From: Thermoplasmatales archaeon
Lineage (GTDB): Archaea; Thermoplasmatota; E2; DHVEG-1
Length of the DNA: 26,995 bases
NCBI GenBank assembly: GCA_023128855.1
Contig: JAGMDE010000008.1
Span: forward strand, 1-26,995
Direction of reading: 5' to 3'
Shown: in pieces, positions 23,399 through 26,995 of the stretch
How positions within the stretch are numbered: the stretch's first letter is position 1
Layout of the letters: each line of letters opens with the position of its first letter
Notes under the pieces: model-generated
Seen by the model: only the letters and a program-made list of their open reading frames with translations
The model's database searches: none
Told to the model about the DNA's origin: nothing
Translations under genes and position numbers: made by a program

Positions 23399-24604
23399 CT
23401 ATTCCCAATATTCATAACCAGAAGGATTTTCAGGGACCCATTCTGGTGGTATTCTATATGCTCTATAAGCAAGTCTATTTCGATAATTTAGTAATGGAAT
23501 CCATAATGGAAGATTGAATTCCCAAACAATTTCACTATTATTATTGACTTCAAAAATCCTACCAGTTAACCCTTCAGTAATAAGTGTATTGCCATTTGGC
23601 AAACATTGTGCATTACTAACATAGGAGCTGAAAAAATGATGCATTCTTCCTCTAGGAATTAAAAAGAATAATATTTTCACAAGCATATTCATTTGATTAC
23701 CAAATGAATTCTTATATTCCCAAATAATTTCTTTTGTTACAGGGTCAAATTCAATTACTCTTGAATAATTTCTAAACCTGCAAGGGCAACCATTTTTATC
23801 ATAACCTGCTTCTCCACCGTTATCAAACACAAGAATATTTCCTTCTCCAGGAAGACCCTTTGGAATCATATGTGCGTTATGTGGCCCTATAATACTGTTG
23901 AGATATCCTTCTTTAGAATTCTCAGAAAAATTGGGTCCTACTCTCCAAACAACCGATCCATTGTCTTTACTAATTATTATTATAAAATTGGCATGACGTG
24001 AATCTAGTATAATGTTATCTGGATTAAAATAACAATATTTATCAGGATTTTCTTCGTACCAATGGTTCTGTCCGAGATATGAAATTGAATTTATGTGAAG
24101 ATAATCACCTCTCATCATTTTAAAAACCTTACATTTACATCCAGGATATCCTTTTATTGACCCTTTTGAATCTTCATCAAAACCAAGCTCATCAAAATGA
24201 TCAGAGGCATACCATTCAAAACCTGTTAAATTTCCTTCCCAATCAACCTCATAAATAACGTCATCAATAAGTGTAAAATCACTAATACTTGAATTTGTTA
24301 TATTTTTATGAGAGAGTATTAATGTATTTCCATTTTCCACAAATGGCTGTCCTGGAGCATAGTAACCAACAGGATTTCCCTCTCTTTGAAAATCATGATG
24401 TTGTCTTGCTCTTCCTTCGTCCCAATCCTTAAAACTCCAAACAATGTTTTCATTCCAATCTAATTGTATTAATTCAGTTAAATCATCAGTTGCATGTGTT
24501 GAATGTTCTGTTTCCTTGTTTGCAGAAATTATATTTCCATTTGGAAGCATTTTTGCAGGAAAAGGATAAAAATCCCACCATCGACGTATAACCTTTCCAT
24601 TCAT
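23399..24604 (-). CDS. Arylsulfotransferase-like beta-propeller protein, 5' end disrupted
   Basis: The frame contains MNGKVIRRWWDFYPFPAKMLPNGNII, then QLDWNENIVWSF, HHDFQREGNPV, a central HAMIPKG and final NGNTLITEGLTGRIFEV. This matches the arylsulfotransferase-like six-bladed propeller group (ASST/PF14269-like). Homology continues upstream of this Met: the frame stays open to 24694 and reads GYTLISYQAQYNRAILID, the usual propeller start, but has no start codon and no signal peptide there. The signal peptide is in another frame (24685-24855). So the gene is either frameshifted or a chimera. If translated from 24604 it would be a cytosolic, probably non-functional, protein. Whether family members here act as sulfotransferases or only as binding propellers is unknown. 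Confidence 0.72.
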   Translation of the reverse strand: MNGKVIRRWWDFYPFPAKMLPNGNIISANKETEHSTHATDDLTELIQLDWNENIVWSFKDWDEGRARQHHDFQREGNPVGYYAPGQPFVENGNTLILSHKNITNSSISDFTLIDDVIYEVDWEGNLTGFEWYASDHFDELGFDEDSKGSIKGYPGCKCKVFKMMRGDYLHINSISYLGQNHWYEENPDKYCYFNPDNIILDSRHANFIIIISKDNGSVVWRVGPNFSENSKEGYLNSIIGPHNAHMIPKGLPGEGNILVFDNGGEAGYDKNGCPCRFRNYSRVIEFDPVTKEIIWEYKNSFGNQMNMLVKILFFLIPRGRMHHFFSSYVSNAQCLPNGNTLITEGLTGRIFEVNNNSEIVWEFNLPLWIPLLNYRNRLAYRAYRIPPEWVPENPSGYEYWE

Positions 24605-24684
24605 ATCTATTAATATTGCTCTATTATATTGAGCCTGATAACTTATTAGTGTATATCCCTGGCAACAATTATTGTCATTATTAT

Positions 24685-24855
24685 TTATGAAGGCTTAATC
24701 TTGCTATAGTTCCTGGGTCCATCACCACCAACATAAAGAGTATTACCAGATATGTTAGATGAAGTGGTTTTATCTATTATTACAGTTCCAGATATGGGTA
24801 AAAAAGTTCCAATCAAAAACATACAAATAAATATTCCTATTATTTTCTTTTTCAT
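24685..24855 (-). pseudogene. Detached signal peptide and start of a NosD-like protein
   Basis: ATG 24855 (after GGGGGGTAG; the frame to 24873 would need a TTG) encodes MKKKIIGIFICMFLIGTFLPISG, a good signal peptide. It continues to GNTLYVGGDGPRNYSKI and stops at 24685. LYVGGDGP.NYS.I is the usual opening of NosD-type beta-helix proteins, so the fragment may not belong to the arylsulfotransferase-like frame that follows it, which is one shift away. The two frames overlap only in 24685-24694. Confidence 0.55.
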
Positions 24856-24941
24856 ATTTTCTACCCCCCCCAAAATATAAAATTAGCAGAATTGTAATAT
24901 AACAAAATGATTTAAACTTTTATCCCAGTGTTATCTGAAAA

Positions 24942-25085
24942 AAAAGAAAGAGAGATTTTGGACTACTGTAGCCCAGGTATGTATCTCGGTATCGGGAACA
25001 TATTAGGATGATGTGTTAGGAAGTTTTGCAGATAGTTTAGGAATGGTGTGTTGATATATGGTTTGTTTCTAGGTATTATCAAGAA
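24942..25085 (-). repeat. Tail/terminator repeat, copy E (orphan)
   Basis: The minus strand encodes IPRNKPYINTPFLNYLQNFL then THHPNMFPIPRYIPGLQ and stop. An in-frame stop lies six codons before IPRNK, so no protein carries it. Two substitutions (PIPRYIPG for PILRLLLG) indicate decay. It precedes the toxin-antitoxin locus. Confidence 0.8.
24960..24974 (-). terminator. Hairpin overlapping the stop codon, copy E
   Basis: Same 15-base hairpin as in copies A and C (GGGCTACAGTAGTCC on the minus strand), followed by a T-rich tract (24958 down to 24938), although the encoded tail itself has decayed. Confidence 0.45.
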
Positions 25086-25120
25086 TTCTTACATCCTAAC
25101 CACAAGTTTTATATTCATTA

Positions 25121-25150
25121 ACAACATAATGTATATTAACAATATGTTGT
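25121..25150 (+). promoter_or_regulatory. Inverted repeat operator and promoter of the PIN toxin-antitoxin locus
   Basis: ACAACATA and TATGTTGT form a perfect 8-bp inverted repeat with a 14-base spacer, 37 bases before the first antitoxin start. TATATAAATATT (25150-25161) follows immediately and looks like a TATA box. This is the position expected for autoregulation by the antitoxin; binding is inferred. Confidence 0.5.
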
Positions 25151-25186
25151 ATATAAATATTTGATAGATGATTGGGAGATAATAAT

Positions 25187-25342
25187 ATGTCAACACTAAC
25201 ATTATCCATACCAAAAGAACTAAAAAAAAGAATGGACGAATTCCCTGAAATTAATTGGCCTGAAGTATTAAAAGCTAGATTGAAGAAAAGAGCAGAGGCC
25301 TTACTAAAGTTTGAAGAAATGAGGAAGAGAGGTGAATTATAG
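25187..25342 (+). CDS. Antitoxin-like protein 1 (51 aa)
   Basis: ATG 25187 follows GGGAGATAATA. The product, MSTLTLSIPKELKKRMDEF followed by PEINWPEVLKARLKKRAEAL, has a beta-strand then two helices, as in small ribbon-helix-helix-like antitoxins. It is homologous to the next gene (TLTLSIPKEL...INWPEVLKARLKK versus SITLKITNEF...INWSEIAREEALKK) but lacks its C-terminal toxin-neutralising tail. The stop is directly followed by the next ATG (TAGATGG), so translation is coupled. Confidence 0.7.
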   Translation: MSTLTLSIPKELKKRMDEFPEINWPEVLKARLKKRAEALLKFEEMRKRGEL

Positions 25343-25585
25343 ATGGTAAGTATTACATTGAAGATTACCAATGAGTTTAAGGCTATAATAAACAAACTAT
25401 CTTGGATAAATTGGTCTGAAATAGCTAGAGAAGAAGCATTAAAGAAATTAGAAGAAGAGCAAGCATTACAAAAATTTAGAGCAATAGTTTCCAAGTCCGA
25501 ATTTACAGAGGAAGATGCTGAGGAATTAGCCGAGAAAGTGAAATTATCCATGCATAAGAGATTAAAGAAGAAAGGTCTGATATAA
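25343..25585 (+). CDS. Antitoxin-like protein 2 (80 aa), VapB-type
   Basis: Begins immediately after the stop of antitoxin 1. Residues 1-40 repeat the DNA-binding-like fold of the first antitoxin. Residues about 41-80 add an acidic-then-basic helical end (FTEEDAEELAEKVKLSMHKRLKKKGL), the part that usually wraps the PIN toxin. It ends at 25585 and the toxin starts at 25586 with GTG, again without a gap. This is the more likely cognate antitoxin. Confidence 0.75.
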   Translation: MVSITLKITNEFKAIINKLSWINWSEIAREEALKKLEEEQALQKFRAIVSKSEFTEEDAEELAEKVKLSMHKRLKKKGLI

Positions 25586-25987
25586 GTGGAAGTTGTGCTT
25601 GATTCAAATGTATTATTTAGGATGTTGATCTCCCGAGGAGATATAATAGAGCTGGTGTTTAATACCAATCTGAAAATATATGCACCACAAAGACTATGGG
25701 AGGAATTTCGTAATAATAAGAAGGAAATATTATCTAAATCCAATCTATCTAAAAAAGATTTCCAAGTATTGAGTTCCTTAATTTCTAATAGGATTACATT
25801 TGTTAGATTAGAAGAATATAAAAAATATTTACCCAAAGCAAAGAAATTGTTAAAAAGGCATGAAAAAGATGAAGATTTTATTGCACTATGTTTATTGAAA
25901 TGTTGTAAATTATGGACATACGAATCACGGTTATTTGAAATTGGATTTGGAATCTCAACTAAAGAAATATCCAATATACTCTCATAG
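25586..25987 (+). CDS. PIN-domain ribonuclease toxin
   Basis: GTG at 25586 starts a 133-residue PIN domain: VVLDSNVLFRMLI with catalytic Asp6, LWEEF with Glu39/Glu40 and EKDEDFIALCL with Asp97. The fourth acidic site, usually Asp in WT.D, is WTYES here, with Glu113 possibly substituting. Such toxins cleave RNA when not bound by their antitoxin. It is the third gene of a gapless operon with two homologous antitoxin-like genes. The locus lies between orphan tail repeat E and the tailed PKD gene, where a cargo gene would be expected. Confidence 0.82.
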   Translation: MEVVLDSNVLFRMLISRGDIIELVFNTNLKIYAPQRLWEEFRNNKKEILSKSNLSKKDFQVLSSLISNRITFVRLEEYKKYLPKAKKLLKRHEKDEDFIALCLLKCCKLWTYESRLFEIGFGISTKEISNILS

Positions 25988-26158
25988 ATTTTTCATTGAC
26001 ATAAAGTAATAACATCTCAAACATCGCACAAAACAGCAGCTTGGATAACTACTTGTTACAACACGATGCAGAATGCCACAACATTTGTTAGTTTCGAAGG
26101 CGAAAGCTCCCAATCATAAAAACACTAAAAACAATTTTTATGCTACCAGAATCCATGC

Positions 26159-26316
26159 ATTGATTTCATTCAAAAAATATGGAAAAAGAAGAGGTGGACT
26201 AAATTATTGTAGTCCTAATCGTTGTAACAACAGTCGCAGTATTGGGAACAAGTTAGGATGACTCTGTAGGAAGTTAAGGAACGGTGTTTTGATATATGCT
26301 TTGTTTCGTGGCATAG
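26159..26316 (-). repeat. Tail/terminator repeat, copy F
   Basis: Encodes the C-terminus of the PKD protein (VTMPRNKAYIKTPFLNFLQ then SHPNLFPILRLLLQRLGLQ). The flank beyond the stop starts ATTGATTTCATT, as in copies A and C, so the conserved unit is about 150 bases. Confidence 0.84.
26196..26215 (-). terminator. Hairpin spanning the stop codon, copy F
   Basis: On the minus strand GGACTACAATAATTTAGTCC has arms GGACTA/TAGTCC and an 8-base loop holding the TAA stop. The following flank is only moderately T-rich. Confidence 0.45.
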
Positions 26317-26995
26317 TCACTGTTAGTGTTCCCCAGTCACTCTCAGCACCATAAATGTCTTTAGCTTTCGCTTCGATAGTATATGTTCCTTGTTCATCCC
26401 ATGTATGACTCTCACTGTATCCTGGAGGACCAGAAGCTTGGAAAGCAGTCCAATCTGTTATGCTTCCATCGTCCCACTTGATATAGTAAGATACTTGGTC
26501 TCCATCTGGATCTGTTGAAGTAAATGAATAAGGATAAGAATCGCCTGCTTTTCCACTAGTTGGACCATCAATGTCTGGTTTGTTCGGCGGATCATTTTCA
26601 ACGATAGTTACCACAAATAGATCTGACCATTCGCTCTCAGCGTCATAGGTGTCTTTTGCTTTGCTTCTTATCTCATACTCATCTGCAGCAGTCCACGTAT
26701 GACTCACGGTTATTTCTTCTCCTGAAGGATAAGGTCCAATCCATTCTTCTATTTGACCATCATCCCAATCGATATAATAATAGACATTATCTTCATCAGG
26801 GTCTGTGGCAACGAAAGTATACTCATACTCTTCTCCCACTGCCCCATTTGTTGGACCTGAGATAGTCGGTGCATATGGTGGATTATTTGTAGGAGCTTTT
26901 TTAGCATACTTCAAATCGTCCAAGTTCCCATCATTGTAGCTTATATGCGGGCAGTCATAGCTATCCAAGGCTATCGATGTAAACTTTCCTGCATC
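26204..26995 (-). CDS. Secreted PKD-domain protein with C-terminal tail (N-terminus beyond the window)
   Basis: The frame is open at base 26995; the nominal start (TTG at 26968) is internal, so the N-terminus lies outside. Two tandem Ig/PKD-like domains follow a linker. The first is PPYAPTISGPTNGAVGEEYE...YYIDWDDG...SHTWTAADEYEI; the second is PPNKPDIDGPTSGKAGDSY...YYIKWDDG...SHTWDEQGTYTIEAKAKD. They are clearly paralogous. The chain ends in GTLTVTMPRNKAYIKTPFL and the shared tail. PKD domains of this type are usually spacers or binding modules in extracellular enzymes; the catalytic part, if any, is upstream. It is in the same orientation as all other tailed genes here. Confidence 0.8.
   Translation of the reverse strand, partial: DAGKFTSIALDSYDCPHISYNDGNLDDLKYAKKAPTNNPPYAPTISGPTNGAVGEEYEYTFVATDPDEDNVYYYIDWDDGQIEEWIGPYPSGEEITVSHTWTAADEYEIRSKAKDTYDAESEWSDLFVVTIVENDPPNKPDIDGPTSGKAGDSYPYSFTSTDPDGDQVSYYIKWDDGSITDWTAFQASGPPGYSESHTWDEQGTYTIEAKAKDIYGAESDWGTLTVTMPRNKAYIKTPFLNFLQSHPNLFPILRLLLQRLGLQ

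Noticed and set aside
25096..25974. Long minus-strand frame opposite the toxin-antitoxin genes
   Set aside because: The product is Ser/Asn/Phe-rich antisense of three genes with motifs, tight coupling and ribosome-binding sites on the plus strand.
957..26316. Tail repeats as a CRISPR array
   Set aside because: Copies are kilobases apart, encode protein ends and have no regular spacers; no cas-like gene is present.
957..26316. Tail repeats as integron attC sites
   Set aside because: They share a hairpin and one orientation, but lack the R/L box pattern and no integron integrase is seen; the only recombinase is a tRNA-type fragment. A loose analogy only.

Overview
The window is archaeal chromosomal DNA, AT-rich and with short intergenic gaps. 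The block S13-S4-S11-Rpo3 is in the archaeal order. An archaeal-type asparaginyl-tRNA synthetase, UPF0282 and DUF504 proteins, TATA-like promoters and many secreted beta-domain proteins with near-identical signal peptides point to a euryarchaeon. My best guess is a Thermoplasmatota lineage from sediment with a protein-degrading lifestyle; this is inference from gene content, not a phylogeny.

Layout. 1-640: end of a secreted Ig-like protein. 641-6543: what looks like a decayed integrative element at the 3' end of a tRNA-Pro(CGG) gene. It is bounded by a 35-bp direct repeat (33/35 identical). A truncated nuclease gene lies next to the distal repeat and a tyrosine-recombinase C-terminal fragment runs into the tRNA. 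Between them are three minus-strand secreted-protein genes (FG-GAP, C25-like cysteine peptidase, unknown), flanked by a second, inner direct repeat (957-1070 and 6112-6225). 6530-9442: tRNA-Pro and the rps13-rps4-rps11-rpoD operon, with unusual Glu/Lys/Pro-rich extensions on S13 and S4. 9623-14544: housekeeping and small conserved genes (asnS, acyP, macro domain, coiled coil, UPF0282 metallo-beta-lactamase fold, zinc ribbon, DUF504, SHOCT protein, lipoprotein). 14775-18512: a giant NosD-type beta-helix/PKD membrane protein. 18673-20755: an unknown protein and a B12-binding radical SAM enzyme. 20793-21560: a second copy of the element end (tRNA-like site, small CxxC protein, intact nuclease, orphan tail repeat). 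21724-24855: secreted M28 peptidase and a broken arylsulfotransferase-like gene. 24942-25987: orphan tail repeat and a PIN toxin with two antitoxin-like genes. 26159-26995: a PKD protein with the tail, cut by the window edge.

The most unusual signal is a roughly 110-160-bp element present six times, always in the same orientation. It encodes a conserved protein C-terminus (about 20-35 residues, ending PILRLLL..LGLQ), a hairpin that contains or surrounds the stop codon, and a T-rich tract after it. Three copies end real secreted proteins of unrelated architecture (FG-GAP, C25 peptidase, PKD). Three are orphans with no protein in front. Two copies coincide with the breakpoints of the nuclease and recombinase genes. 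I read this as a shared C-terminal tail plus terminator cassette that also serves, or has served, as homology for shuffling exported-protein genes inside a tRNA-targeted element.
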